Source: CAYNGH01 sp964396845 (GTDB lineage Bacteria; Vulcanimicrobiota; JAJTBE01; CAYNGH01). From it: a stretch of DNA of 64,000 nt. The DNA is taken from NCBI GenBank assembly GCA_964396845.1, contig CAYNGH010000001.1, forward strand, positions 1 through 64,000. The letters are read 5' to 3'. The translations under genes were made by a program, and so were the position numbers. This document shows, piece by piece, positions 35,302 to 44,722 of the stretch. Each line of letters begins with the position of its first letter. Position 1 is the stretch's first letter. The notes beneath the pieces were generated by a model. That model ran no database searches. It saw nothing but the letters and a program-made list of their open reading frames with translations, and was not told the DNA's origin.

Positions 35302-36510
35302 ATGAACAGACCCGATAAACCCCTTCGCAAGGTGGCCTTGATTTTCGGCACCAGACCCGAAGGGGTCAAGATGGCGCCGGTGGTTCTGGAGCTTCAGAAG
35401 CGGAAATGCATCACAACCCAGGTAATAGTAACCGCCCAGCACCGGGAAATGCTGGACCAGGTTTTGTCCCTCTTTGATATAATCCCCGATAAAGACCTGG
35501 ACATAATGGAACCGGGCCAGACTCTGACCAGGATCACCACAAAAGCCCTGACAGGGCTGGAAACCCTGTTCTCTGAAGATCCCCCGGACTTGGTCCTGAC
35601 TCAGGGTGATACCACCACTGCCTTTACTGCATCCCTGGCGGCCTTTTATCAGAAAATCCCCGTGGGACACGTGGAAGCAGGGCTTCGAACCGATACCATA
35701 TATGACCCCTTTCCAGAAGAAATGAACCGCCGGATGATTTCCACCATTGCCAGCCTCAACTTTGCCCCGACTCCCCTGTCGGTGGAAAACCTGCTCCGTT
35801 TCGGGGTTTCCCGGGACACTGTTTTTCTGACAGGAAACACCGTAATCGATGCCCTGATGCATATTGTGGAAAAGAGAGCAGATAGCGCACCCGGAGAAAT
35901 CCGGAGGCTGATCCGCCCCGGTATGAGGATGCTTCTGGTGGAGGCCCACCGCCGGGAGAACCTTGGCGAACCTATGGAAAATATCTGCCGTGCTTTGCTG
36001 GGGCTGGTGGAGGATTATCCTGACACATACATTATATTCCCGGTACATCGAAACCCCAGAGTGCGGGAAACGGTTTTTTCCATCCTGAAGGATCACGACC
36101 GCATCAGTCTTTTGGAGCCGGTGGATTACCCGGCACTGGTGTATCTGATGAAGGAGTCATACATGATTCTGACCGATTCTGGAGGGATTCAGGAAGAAGC
36201 CCCATCCCTGGCAAGACCTGTGCTGGTCATGCGTCGCACCACCGAACGTCCCGAAGGAATCGAAGCTGGAACTGCAAAACTGGCAGGGGTAAAGGAGGCT
36301 GACATATACCGCCTTGGAGGCGAACTCCTGAAGAACCCAGAAATTTACAAGGCCATGGCTAAAATGGCAAACCCCTATGGCGACGGCAGAGCCGCAGTGC
36401 GTATCGCCGATGCCATAGAACACCATTTCCAGCTTAGATCCCAACCGATGGATCCCTTTCATCCCGATCCCTGGGAAAGGATAATCCCCACATGGGGAGA
36501 TCCCGCCTGA
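35302..36510 (+). CDS. wecB: UDP-N-acetylglucosamine 2-epimerase (non-hydrolysing)
   Basis: A 402-residue enzyme that interconverts UDP-GlcNAc and UDP-ManNAc for envelope polysaccharides. Signatures are GTRPEGVKMAPV (16-27), VTAQHREMLDQVL, VQGDTTT-type LVLTQGDTTTAF, HVEAGLRT and the C-terminal DSGGIQEEAP. The ATG has an AAAGGC site ahead of it. It is divergent from the peroxiredoxin gene and convergent with the muramidase gene. No other polysaccharide genes are adjacent. Confidence 0.95.
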   Translation: MNRPDKPLRKVALIFGTRPEGVKMAPVVLELQKRKCITTQVIVTAQHREMLDQVLSLFDIIPDKDLDIMEPGQTLTRITTKALTGLETLFSEDPPDLVLTQGDTTTAFTASLAAFYQKIPVGHVEAGLRTDTIYDPFPEEMNRRMISTIASLNFAPTPLSVENLLRFGVSRDTVFLTGNTVIDALMHIVEKRADSAPGEIRRLIRPGMRMLLVEAHRRENLGEPMENICRALLGLVEDYPDTYIIFPVHRNPRVRETVFSILKDHDRISLLEPVDYPALVYLMKESYMILTDSGGIQEEAPSLARPVLVMRRTTERPEGIEAGTAKLAGVKEADIYRLGGELLKNPEIYKAMAKMANPYGDGRAAVRIADAIEHHFQLRSQPMDPFHPDPWERIIPTWGDPA

Positions 36511-36551
36511 TTCCCGCTTTTCTGGCAGTGCATATGGGGTTTTATGCCCAT

Positions 36552-37760
36552 CTATGAATCCCGGTATAGTAGATACTTTTCTCGAAGGGGGCGGAAGGCC
36601 CGGATGTCCGATTCCATCTTTTCAGACAGAAGGGAAAGCCCAGTCTGTTTTTCCACCGCCATCCGCAGGGAATCATCTCCCCACAGGATGTCGATGGGCA
36701 TCTTTTCATATTCGTATTCATAAGGAGGCTCCTTCCACCGGAAGGATTCGGGGTAAAGCTCCCCGATGGCATAGATAAGACAAGCGTAGGTTTGAACCGG
36801 CAGGAATTCATCCCGGCAGGTGACGGCAACCTGAACACCGCCACATGTAACTCCTGAGAACTTGTGAAAGGTTGGCTCGAAGCTGGCGGGCCGGAAATAA
36901 ACTCCCGGCAGGGCCATGTTGTTGAGATGATCCGCCAGGCGGTATGATTCAATGAATGGAGCGCCCACCAGCTCAAAGGGCCGGGTGGTTCCCCGTCCCT
37001 CGCTGATGTTGGTGGCCTCTAACAGACAACCGCCGGGATAAACCGTTGCAGTGTCAAGGGTGGGCATGTTGGGAGAAGGCAAAACCCAGGGCAGACCGGT
37101 TTCATCAAACCAGGAGGATCGAAGCCATCCCCGGCAGGGAACCACCTGCAACCGGCAACCAATCTCTTCTTCGGTGTTGATCATGCTCAGAAGCTCTCCC
37201 ATAGTCATAGCGTGGCGGATGGGAGTTTCATACAGGCCCACAAAGGATCGGAATTCCCGGCTCAGGGTGGGGCCTTCCATCATATGGCCCCCGATGGGGT
37301 TGGGCCGATCCAGCACCGTCACCGGGATGTTCTGGCCGGCGCATGCCTCGAGGCAGAGGCGGGCAGTCCAGGCAAAGGTATAATAACGGCTCCCAATGTC
37401 AGGCAAATCGATTATCAGGTGATCAATATCCCGAAGCATTTCCGGTGTGGGTTTGCGATGCTGACCATAGAGAGAATGGGCCGGCAGTCCCAGCCGTGAA
37501 TCCCGGAAGCTCTGCCATTCAATCATATTATCCTGAGTAGTCCCCCACAACCCATGCTGAGGGCCGAAGAGAGCGCATAATTCAACCCCGGGGTGACGGC
37601 GCAACAGGTCCACGGCATGAATCATCTTCCTGTTGACTGATGCCTGATTTACCAGCAGGCCCACTCTGGCACTCCGGATGAAATCAAAATCTTCTGCCTC
37701 CAGGATGTCAAGACCTGTCCATACTGTGTCTGTGGATGTGACGGGGGCCATTGTTTTCAT
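36552..37760 (-). CDS. DUF1343/NamZ-family exo-beta-N-acetylmuramidase
   Basis: A 402-residue protein of the DUF1343 family, whose characterised member NamZ removes N-acetylmuramic acid from peptidoglycan fragments. Typical stretches are VGLLVNQASVNRKM, LFGPQHGLWG, DLPDIGSRYYTFAWT and VLDRPNPIGG. No signal peptide is present, so it probably works on recycled fragments in the cytoplasm. Its start is 19 bases after the ctpA stop on the minus strand, so the two are probably co-transcribed and both act on the cell wall or its proteins. Confidence 0.85.
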   Translation of the reverse strand: MKTMAPVTSTDTVWTGLDILEAEDFDFIRSARVGLLVNQASVNRKMIHAVDLLRRHPGVELCALFGPQHGLWGTTQDNMIEWQSFRDSRLGLPAHSLYGQHRKPTPEMLRDIDHLIIDLPDIGSRYYTFAWTARLCLEACAGQNIPVTVLDRPNPIGGHMMEGPTLSREFRSFVGLYETPIRHAMTMGELLSMINTEEEIGCRLQVVPCRGWLRSSWFDETGLPWVLPSPNMPTLDTATVYPGGCLLEATNISEGRGTTRPFELVGAPFIESYRLADHLNNMALPGVYFRPASFEPTFHKFSGVTCGGVQVAVTCRDEFLPVQTYACLIYAIGELYPESFRWKEPPYEYEYEKMPIDILWGDDSLRMAVEKQTGLSLLSEKMESDIRAFRPLREKYLLYRDS

Positions 37761-37779
37761 TGCATTTCTCCTGCCGTTG

Positions 37780-39312
37780 TCAGTTGTAACCCTTTGACCT
37801 GAGATAACTCAAAGCCCTGTCTAACTGGGCATCTTCATCTTCAAAGTTGAACCCCGGGGGGGATCCTTCGGCAATGTCGGGGAGGATCCCGTTATTGTTG
37901 ATGGAAAACCCTTTGGGAGTATAGATTTTTTCTATAGTCAACTTGATGCCCGCCCCTTCTGCCAGCCGCCATGTTCGCTGGACAGAACCTTTCCCCCGGG
38001 TTCTGGTGCCGATGATGACGGCAATGCCATGATCCTTGAGGGATCCTGCGGCGATTTCCGATGATGATGCGGTATGTTCGTTCACCAGAACTACCACGGG
38101 TATGAAAACCACCCGGCGTCCCCGGACATGAATCCGCCTTTCTTTGTCGTCCCTGTGCCGGAAGGTGGCAATCAGGGACCCCCTGGGGAGGAAAGCCCCG
38201 CAAAGTTGCTGGGCAGAACTGACCAGTCCTCCGGGATTGTTTCGCAAATCCAGCACCAGAGCGGAAATCTCCTTGCCTTCAAGGCTGGAATAAGCCCGAC
38301 GGAATTCTTCGTCTAATTCTTCCTTGAAGCTGTCGATCCGGATATATCCGATCCTGTTGCCGATAACTTTTTCGTGGACAGAATGAACCACGATCCGCCC
38401 CCGGATAATTTTAACCGTCAGGGCTTCATCTCCCCGCAATATAGAAAGGGTTACCGGGGTGTTCTCCTCTCCCTTGATCCGGTTGGAAACCTGTTCCAGG
38501 CTTTCTCCTTTTACCGGTTTGCCATCAATATCAGTGATGAGATCCTCTTCCAGAAGACCTGCCTTCTGGGCAGGGCCTTCCTTGAAGACTTCCATTATCT
38601 TCACATGTTCCGTGTTTCTATCTTTGACAATCCTGATGCCGATGCCAAAATACTTGCTCTGATGGGTGCGCTCCAAAAACTCTTCATACTCGGCGGGGGA
38701 AAGAAACTCGCAGTGGTTGTCCTGCAGTCCTTCAATCATTCCCCGGATGCAGGCATAAAAGAGGATCCTCTGATCAATCCTGTGGGAGTAAGCATCCGCC
38801 ACTCCCTTGAAAAAACTTTCGTCGGAGGCCATATCATCAAGAGAATCCCTGGAAAATCCGCTCTCTTCGAGGATCATTGCAATCTCGTTGCGGGCGCCTT
38901 CCATCAGGGTTGAGGTGGAAATCTCATCCACATAGTCCGATTGAATCCTCCCCAGCACAGACTGGCAAAGGCGCAGTGTCGGATTGAAGTCCAGGGGAGC
39001 CTGCCCCGTCAGGTATTGATGGTAATAGCTGTATTCATCAGGAGGCCTGACGGAGTCGTCAATTTCGAAATCATCTTCTGCCCTCGTCCTGGGCAGGTAT
39101 GTGATGTCAGGCATGGGTTCTGCCGATGCGGTATCGGTGGAATTTACCGCCGAGGTTTTGCGGTTCGGATTTATGAGTTCCCTCAGATAAAGCTGTGCCT
39201 GGGGCGGAGCCAGAAGGTATAGAACAAAACCGAGTATTACAGCAAAAACCGCCAATATCCGGCGATAATCCTTTGATTTGTCTTGTCTGGGGTTTTGTCC
39301 GTCCTGCTCCAT
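37780..39312 (-). CDS. ctpA: S41-family carboxy-terminal processing protease
   Basis: A 510-residue periplasmic protease with one N-terminal membrane anchor (ILAVFAVILGFVLYLLA). A PDZ domain (YFGIGIRI, LLEEDLITDIDGKPVKG) recognises substrate C-termini. The catalytic core includes ALVLDLRNNPGG, NEHTASSSEIAAG with the Ser nucleophile, and TRGKGSVQ with the Lys base. An additional N-terminal region of about 150 residues precedes the PDZ domain. The ATG has no ribosome-binding site and lies exactly six bases after a TAAAAT box, which suggests a leaderless message. Confidence 0.9.
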   Translation of the reverse strand: MEQDGQNPRQDKSKDYRRILAVFAVILGFVLYLLAPPQAQLYLRELINPNRKTSAVNSTDTASAEPMPDITYLPRTRAEDDFEIDDSVRPPDEYSYYHQYLTGQAPLDFNPTLRLCQSVLGRIQSDYVDEISTSTLMEGARNEIAMILEESGFSRDSLDDMASDESFFKGVADAYSHRIDQRILFYACIRGMIEGLQDNHCEFLSPAEYEEFLERTHQSKYFGIGIRIVKDRNTEHVKIMEVFKEGPAQKAGLLEEDLITDIDGKPVKGESLEQVSNRIKGEENTPVTLSILRGDEALTVKIIRGRIVVHSVHEKVIGNRIGYIRIDSFKEELDEEFRRAYSSLEGKEISALVLDLRNNPGGLVSSAQQLCGAFLPRGSLIATFRHRDDKERRIHVRGRRVVFIPVVVLVNEHTASSSEIAAGSLKDHGIAVIIGTRTRGKGSVQRTWRLAEGAGIKLTIEKIYTPKGFSINNNGILPDIAEGSPPGFNFEDEDAQLDRALSYLRSKGYN

Positions 39313-39318
39313 AAGACC

Positions 39319-39347
39319 ATTTTAATGGAAAGTTGAAATAAAGGCAA
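39319..39347 (-). promoter_or_regulatory. Promoter giving a leaderless ctpA transcript
   Basis: On the minus strand TTGCCT (39342-39347) and TAAAAT (39319-39324) are separated by 17 bases. The -10 box ends six bases before the ATG at 39312, so the predicted start point falls on or next to the start codon. No Shine-Dalgarno sequence is present. Confidence 0.6.
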
Positions 39348-39420
39348 GTACCCTGACGATGGAGGCTTTTTTTACAACAGGCGGAATCTGTGTTTTGAAG
39401 CTATAATTATTGGAGAGCAT

Positions 39421-40779
39421 ATGAGCCGATATGAGGCTGATATCATAGTCGTAGGGGCCGGCCCTGCAGGAGTCTGTTGTGCCCTTTCCGCCTGCCGGAG
39501 TGGGGCCGGGGTCCTTCTGCTGGAGAGAGCGCCCATGGTGGGGGGAGTCCCTGCCGGAGCCAGGGTTCATTCCACCCTTACGTTTCATGGCAGGTATGGA
39601 CAGCGGATTATCGGCGGAATAGCCGGTGAGATTATTGATCATATGAAAGCAGCCGGAGGGAGTCCCGGTCATCTGCGGGACACCGTGGGAGTTGCTCATT
39701 CGGTGACCCCTGTGGATCCTGATATTCTTCCCCTGGTGCTTCAGGATATGCTTCACCGGGAAGGAGTTCACCTTCTTCTGGAGGCCAGTTACCTTGGTTG
39801 CACCATGGACGGCCCCAGGATAAAATCCATCCATGGGGTTCATCCGGGAGGCAGTTTTACGGCAGAGGGCAGAGTTTTTGTGGACTGCACAGGTTCGGGC
39901 CGGCTTTCTGCCGATGCGGGAGCTTCTTTCCGGCAGGGCAGGGACGGGGTGGTGATGCCTGCCACATTAATGTTTGAAGTGGAACCGGTGGACATGGACC
40001 AGGTAATGGATTATGCCCTTTCCCACCGGGATCAGTTTCATCATGAAACCCTTTTTGATCACCTGAAAAAGTCCCCGGCACCGGGGTTTTCTGGTTTCTT
40101 TGACTTGTGGAGGGATGCCCGGCTTCCGGTTCCCAGGGATCGCCTGCTTTTCTATTCATCGGTCATTCCCGGTCGCGTTGGGATTAATTCAACCCGGATA
40201 ACTCCTTTTGACCCTGAAGATCCCCTTTCAGTCACCAAAGCTTACCGGGAAGGCCGACGGCAGGTGCAGGCAATTACCAGATTTCTCCGGGAGAAGATTC
40301 CCGGCTTTTCCTGCTGTCATCTGGCCTCAGTGGCGCCTTTTCTGGGAGTCCGGGAAGTCCGCCGGGTTGAAGGTGAATATGTCCTGACTGCCGGGGATAC
40401 GGCCATGGGGACTGTTTTTGAAGATCGGGTGGCCCTGGGCGGTTTTCCCGTGGATATTCATTCCCCCCAGGGTTCGGGCATCGAGTCGGCCCCTCTGGGT
40501 GGGAGGGGATATTACGGCATTCCATACAGATGCCTCATCCCAAAAGGTATTGACAATCTCCTGATGGCGGGGAAGTGTTTCTCCGGGGACTTCACAGCTC
40601 ATGCCTCGGCTCGGGTTCAGGCGACTTCCATGGCCATGGGGCAGGGTGCCGGCGTTGCTTCTGCCATATGTATTCAGGAGAAAAAACCTCCCCGGGAGAT
40701 TGATATAAGCAAAATCCAGGATGAAATCCTCCGGCAGGGAGGTCTTCTGGACCCGGCAGAAGAGGGTGATTTGCCCTGA
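39421..40779 (+). CDS. FAD-dependent oxidoreductase
   Basis: A 452-residue flavoprotein. The N-terminal dinucleotide-binding motif ADIIVVGAGPAGVCCALSAC (4-23) and the C-terminal LLMAGKCFSGDFTAHASAR-type segment are those of the FAD-dependent family that includes putative thiazole and succinate-like oxidoreductases. HDxxxGxR-type substrate residues of fumarate reductase are not evident. It starts at ATG 39421 after GGAGAG. The next gene, a YfhO-like membrane protein, begins at or just after its stop. The substrate is unknown. Confidence 0.75.
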   Translation: MSRYEADIIVVGAGPAGVCCALSACRSGAGVLLLERAPMVGGVPAGARVHSTLTFHGRYGQRIIGGIAGEIIDHMKAAGGSPGHLRDTVGVAHSVTPVDPDILPLVLQDMLHREGVHLLLEASYLGCTMDGPRIKSIHGVHPGGSFTAEGRVFVDCTGSGRLSADAGASFRQGRDGVVMPATLMFEVEPVDMDQVMDYALSHRDQFHHETLFDHLKKSPAPGFSGFFDLWRDARLPVPRDRLLFYSSVIPGRVGINSTRITPFDPEDPLSVTKAYREGRRQVQAITRFLREKIPGFSCCHLASVAPFLGVREVRRVEGEYVLTAGDTAMGTVFEDRVALGGFPVDIHSPQGSGIESAPLGGRGYYGIPYRCLIPKGIDNLLMAGKCFSGDFTAHASARVQATSMAMGQGAGVASAICIQEKKPPREIDISKIQDEILRQGGLLDPAEEGDLP

Positions 40780-40823
40780 GGCTTACTGAAGAAAGAAAAA
40801 GCGACATTATCTGCCTTGTCATT

Positions 40824-43085
40824 ATGACGGCAGTGATGGTGATATTTTTCCGGGATCCCCTGCTGACAGGCCGGGCCTGGTTTGTCGAAGACATTGAGGG
40901 AGCTTTTTATCCGATACATAGTTTAAAATACCAGATGGGGCAGGCCCGGCAGATTTTCTTGTGGAATCCTTATATCTTTTCCGGCACTCCTTATCTGGCA
41001 GATCCCCAGTCGGCCATGTTCTATCCTCCCAACTGGATTTTTTTCCTTGTACCCACGGGACGGGCCATTGTATGGTTCATCTTCTTTCATTTTATTCTGG
41101 CCTCCGGGGGGAGTTATCTCTTTTTGCGGGCTCATCATTTTGAACCTTTTTCCTCTCTGGGCGGTGCCTTGTTTTTTTCCCTGTCAGGGTTTGCCCTGCT
41201 CCATATGATGCACTTGGGGATCCTCGGGGCTTATGCCCTGATTCCATGGGGGCTTTATCTGACCCGGAGGCTTATAGAGAGAGGTTCTCTTGTGTCGGTT
41301 TCCCTGCTGGGTCTTTACTTTGCCCTTCTCCTTTTCAACGGCAGTTTTCAGCTTGCCATGATGGCGGGGCTTATTATTGCCCTTTACTTTGGCGGTCATC
41401 TGGACTTGAAGGGGTTTTTCCGCCGGGATCAGCTTCGGCTTTCGGGGCTGTTCATTCTGGCCTTGATACTGGGAATAACCCTTGCCTCCATTCAACTGAT
41501 TCCCACAGGGGAGCTTTATTTCAACACCCCAAGAGGTTCCGGCCTGACATTTCAGGATGCCACTGCGGGCTCCCTCAGGCCAGCGGATTTTCTGATGTCC
41601 CTGATCCCTGAATACCGGGGGAATCCCCTGAAGGGCACATACCGGGGCCATCATGCCTTCTGGGAGATATGCGTGTTTATCGGCATATTTCCCCTGCTGG
41701 GGGCTTTTCTGGGGCCTGCCATCTCCCCTGCCGGAGAAAAACGCCGGGTGGGGATTTTTCTGCTGACGGGTTTTCTGGGAGTTCTTCTGTCCCTGGGGGG
41801 AAATACTCCCCTGTATATGCTGATCCATAAAGTCCCTGTAATGGGATCCTTTCGGATACCTGCCCGTTATATAGTGCTGACCATCACCGCCCTTGCATAT
41901 TTTCTGACTCTGACCCTGGATCAGTTCCCCGGGGCTTTTAAACGGCTGGAAAAACCCGCCCGGCGATGGCTGGGCATTTGCCTGGCATTCTCGGTGGCGG
42001 TTTTCCTGGGCCTGCTGATATTCTTCATCCGGCGGGATGTGGCATCCATCAGGACCGGCTTTCTCTTTTTTGCCCTTGGGGGATCTGCTGGTCTGGCCCT
42101 GCTGATTTTGGGCTTTCTGGGCAAGATTCCCGCACTGCCGGCCCGGATTACTGCCCTGATCATCCTGGTGATTACTCCCATCCCTGCATCGATTCTCTGG
42201 AATCCTACAGTTCCCGGCGATTACTTTGCAACCCGATCAAGGCCCTTTCATCCTGTGGCAGAGCGGATTCCCCCGGTGCGGGTTCATTATTATCCCCCGG
42301 TAGAAATGAAGGACACCCTGAACCTGCCCTCCACCCGGAAGGTTTCCAACCTGCAGGGATACAACCCCCTTGCCCTGTCCCATTATCTGGAATACCTGGT
42401 GTTCAGTGAACTGGGCCGGCCCCTGGATCGGGAGATTATTCGAAGCCTCACCAGAAATGGCAACATATTCGGTCTGGAAAACCCCGACGGCCCTATGATA
42501 CGGCTTTTGAATCCTTCACTGGATTACCGCTTCCATAAGATTGATCGGGGATACGGCATTTCAGCCCGGCAGGTTCCCGGAAGTCTTCCCCGATTTTTTC
42601 TGGCAGACAGGGCGGAAGTTGTCCCCGATGGCGAAGAGATGCTGAGAATCCTAAGTTCAAAGGATCATGATCCCCGGAAGGTTCTGTATTTGTCGGAGGA
42701 TCCCGGCTTTGACCTGTCCCGGAAGCCCCATGACAAAAATAAAGAGAACCCTGATACCGGGGGGATTGAAGAGATTCGACTTTTAGAATACAGCCCGGAT
42801 CGGATTCGTCTTTTAGTGAACACCCAACGGCCCTGCTGGCTTTTTCTCTCGGAGGTGTATTATCCCGGCTGGAAGGCATCATTTGACGACAAGTCCCTGC
42901 CGGTTCTCCGGGCCAATCATGTCTTCCGGGCTGTGCCTGTTCCTGCCGGTTCTGGCCAGCTGGACATGGTCTTTCGACCTTGGTCGTTAAAGACAGGAGC
43001 TGTTATAACACTGCTGGGGTTGGTTTTCTTGTTGTGGGTTGCTGTTTTTTCCTATATACGGCAATTACAGAGCCTCCCCAGATGA
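40824..43085 (+). CDS. YfhO-like polytopic membrane protein
   Basis: A 753-residue protein with about ten to twelve membrane segments and a large C-terminal extracytoplasmic domain (from about 490). The N-terminal FVEDIEGAFYPIHSLKYQMG and WNPYIFSGTPYLADPQS are typical of YfhO family proteins, which resemble GT-C glycosyltransferases and are tied to lipoteichoic or other surface glycosylation. ATG 40824 begins inside what looks like the first membrane segment; a CTG at 40776 overlapping the previous stop would give 769 residues and a complete first helix. The 3' end overlaps the convergent methyltransferase by 83 bases. Confidence 0.8.
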   Translation: MTAVMVIFFRDPLLTGRAWFVEDIEGAFYPIHSLKYQMGQARQIFLWNPYIFSGTPYLADPQSAMFYPPNWIFFLVPTGRAIVWFIFFHFILASGGSYLFLRAHHFEPFSSLGGALFFSLSGFALLHMMHLGILGAYALIPWGLYLTRRLIERGSLVSVSLLGLYFALLLFNGSFQLAMMAGLIIALYFGGHLDLKGFFRRDQLRLSGLFILALILGITLASIQLIPTGELYFNTPRGSGLTFQDATAGSLRPADFLMSLIPEYRGNPLKGTYRGHHAFWEICVFIGIFPLLGAFLGPAISPAGEKRRVGIFLLTGFLGVLLSLGGNTPLYMLIHKVPVMGSFRIPARYIVLTITALAYFLTLTLDQFPGAFKRLEKPARRWLGICLAFSVAVFLGLLIFFIRRDVASIRTGFLFFALGGSAGLALLILGFLGKIPALPARITALIILVITPIPASILWNPTVPGDYFATRSRPFHPVAERIPPVRVHYYPPVEMKDTLNLPSTRKVSNLQGYNPLALSHYLEYLVFSELGRPLDREIIRSLTRNGNIFGLENPDGPMIRLLNPSLDYRFHKIDRGYGISARQVPGSLPRFFLADRAEVVPDGEEMLRILSSKDHDPRKVLYLSEDPGFDLSRKPHDKNKENPDTGGIEEIRLLEYSPDRIRLLVNTQRPCWLFLSEVYYPGWKASFDDKSLPVLRANHVFRAVPVPAGSGQLDMVFRPWSLKTGAVITLLGLVFLLWVAVFSYIRQLQSLPR

Positions 43086-43770
43086 TGGGAATCCGCCCCA
43101 GCATATAACGATCCAAGGCAAAGGCTTCTTCCATGGCCCGGTTTATTATCCCGGCAGGGGGAACTGTGTCGGATCCCACTTCCCCCCTCCCGGTGATCCG
43201 GGATATCATTCGATCCAGGGCCATGAGGGGAAAAAGAATGCTGTTGAAGTATGACAGGAGGACCTTCTCCAGGGGCAGGCCATGGAACAGTTTCCCCAGC
43301 TGAGCTTTGGAGTACCTTCGCTTGTGATGGTGTCTTTCATCCCGGCAGGTCCACATCCATTGATGAGCCGGCACTGTGGCAATTATTATTCCCCCCGGGG
43401 AAACAAGGTTGACCCCGGCCATAGCTCCAGCCTTGTCCTCTTCGAGATGCTCCAGCACATCCATCATCAGGACCACATCAAAGGTGTCAGGCTTCAGAGG
43501 AACTTCACCGGGGAGGGAGCCTTTCACAACCTCAATTCCTCTTTGTTTTGCAAACTCGATGGCTTCAGGGGAGGAGTCAAGTCCCGTGACCTGCTGAAAG
43601 AATGGCGCGAAGGCATGGAGGGTATATCCAGAGCCACATCCCAGGTCTGCCAGCTGACGGGCATCGGGAGCATAGCGACGAATCAGCTCCAGCACGATCC
43701 GCCGTCGGGCGGCAAACCACCAGAACTTTTCCTCGTTGGAGAACATATCCCGGTAAAGCTCAGCTTCCAT
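43003..43770 (-). CDS. Class I SAM-dependent methyltransferase
   Basis: A 255-residue methyltransferase. ATG 43770 is chosen because the reading frame overlaps the stop of the upstream glycosyltransferase by 11 bases. SAM-binding motif LADLGCGSGYTLHAFAPFF, followed by GLDSSPEAIEFAKQRGI, VLMMDVLEHLEEDKAG and PGGIIIATVPAHQWMW, are the Methyltransf_11/UbiE-like pattern. The final hydrophobic part (LSYFNSILFPLMALDR) may contact membrane lipid. Pairing with a DPM1-type glycosyltransferase suggests modification of a lipid-linked sugar. Confidence 0.8.
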   Translation of the reverse strand: MEAELYRDMFSNEEKFWWFAARRRIVLELIRRYAPDARQLADLGCGSGYTLHAFAPFFQQVTGLDSSPEAIEFAKQRGIEVVKGSLPGEVPLKPDTFDVVLMMDVLEHLEEDKAGAMAGVNLVSPGGIIIATVPAHQWMWTCRDERHHHKRRYSKAQLGKLFHGLPLEKVLLSYFNSILFPLMALDRMISRITGRGEVGSDTVPPAGIINRAMEEAFALDRYMLGRIPIIWGGSVIAVYRKKQQPTTRKPTPAVL

Positions 43771-44722
43771 CCGGAGTATCCTCCCTGATACCCTTGAATC
43801 CTTCTTCCCGGTCAATCACATACAGGGGACGGCCAAGGCACTGCTGGTAAATCTTGCCGATATATTCCCCGATAATACCCAGAATGAACAGCTGAATCCC
43901 TCCCATAAAAAACATCCCCACCGCTAAAAGGGCATAGCCGGGAATGTTCAGCCCCCAGAACACCTTGTCGATTAAAACCGCCAGACCTGCCATCAGGCTC
44001 ACCAGGGTGACAAAAAAACCGATCCAGGTTGATACCCGCAGGGGCATGATGGAAAAGCCGGTCATGGCATCAAAAGAAAGCCACAGCAGTTTCAGGAAGC
44101 CGTAATTGGTGGTGCCTTGGTGACGGGCTTCCCGGCTGTAGGTTACCCCGGTCTGGCGAAAACCCAGCCATGAGAACATGCCCCGGATTAAGCGGTTGTA
44201 ATCTCCCATCCGGCGGAATGCCAGCAGGACCCGGCGATCCACCAGCCGGAAATCCCCGGTATCCGGGGGCATTTTTATCGGGGAGATGGCATTGAATACC
44301 CGGTAAAATAAAAATGATGTGAATTTCTTGAAAAAATTCTCACCGGGACGTTTCTCCCTTCGGGCATAGACCACCTGAAAGCCTTCCCGCCATTTTTCCA
44401 CCAGCTGGACGATAACCTCCGGCGGATCCTGAAGATCCCCGTCGATGATCACCGTGCAATCTCCCTGTGCCCGATCCAGCCCTGCAGTGGTGGCAGCTTC
44501 GTGGCCGAAATTCCTTGAAAAGGAGATCATCTTAATCCGGGGGTCTTTTCTGGCCAGATCCAGAATTACATCAAGAGAGCCGTCGGTGGAGCCGTCATCC
44601 ACCAGGATAATCTCATAATCCAGCCCTCCCGAGGCTTCCACTGCCTTCACCAGCCGTTCACAGAGAATCTCAAGGTTCTTTTCCTCGTTATGTATCGGCA
44701 CTACAATCGAAATAAGATCCAT
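43760..44722 (-). CDS. Family 2 glycosyltransferase, DPM1-like with membrane tail
   Basis: A 320-residue enzyme. ATG 44722 follows GGGAG; upstream in-frame codons lack a site. The GT2 core has ISIVVPIHNEEKNLE, the DDGSTDGSLD motif and the DxD-type IDGDLQDPPEV. Two C-terminal membrane helices (ISTWIGFFVTLVSLMAGLAV and LLAVGMFFMGGIQLFILGII) anchor it, as in dolichyl or undecaprenyl phosphate sugar transferases. It likely moves a sugar onto a polyprenyl carrier. The reading frame overlaps the methyltransferase gene. Confidence 0.85.
   Translation of the reverse strand: MDLISIVVPIHNEEKNLEILCERLVKAVEASGGLDYEIILVDDGSTDGSLDVILDLARKDPRIKMISFSRNFGHEAATTAGLDRAQGDCTVIIDGDLQDPPEVIVQLVEKWREGFQVVYARREKRPGENFFKKFTSFLFYRVFNAISPIKMPPDTGDFRLVDRRVLLAFRRMGDYNRLIRGMFSWLGFRQTGVTYSREARHQGTTNYGFLKLLWLSFDAMTGFSIMPLRVSTWIGFFVTLVSLMAGLAVLIDKVFWGLNIPGYALLAVGMFFMGGIQLFILGIIGEYIGKIYQQCLGRPLYVIDREEGFKGIREDTPDGS

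Noticed and set aside
39402..39407. TATAAT before the FAD oxidoreductase gene
   Set aside because: It is too close to the ribosome-binding site and has no -35 match at 16-18 bases, so it would leave almost no leader and overlap the site itself.
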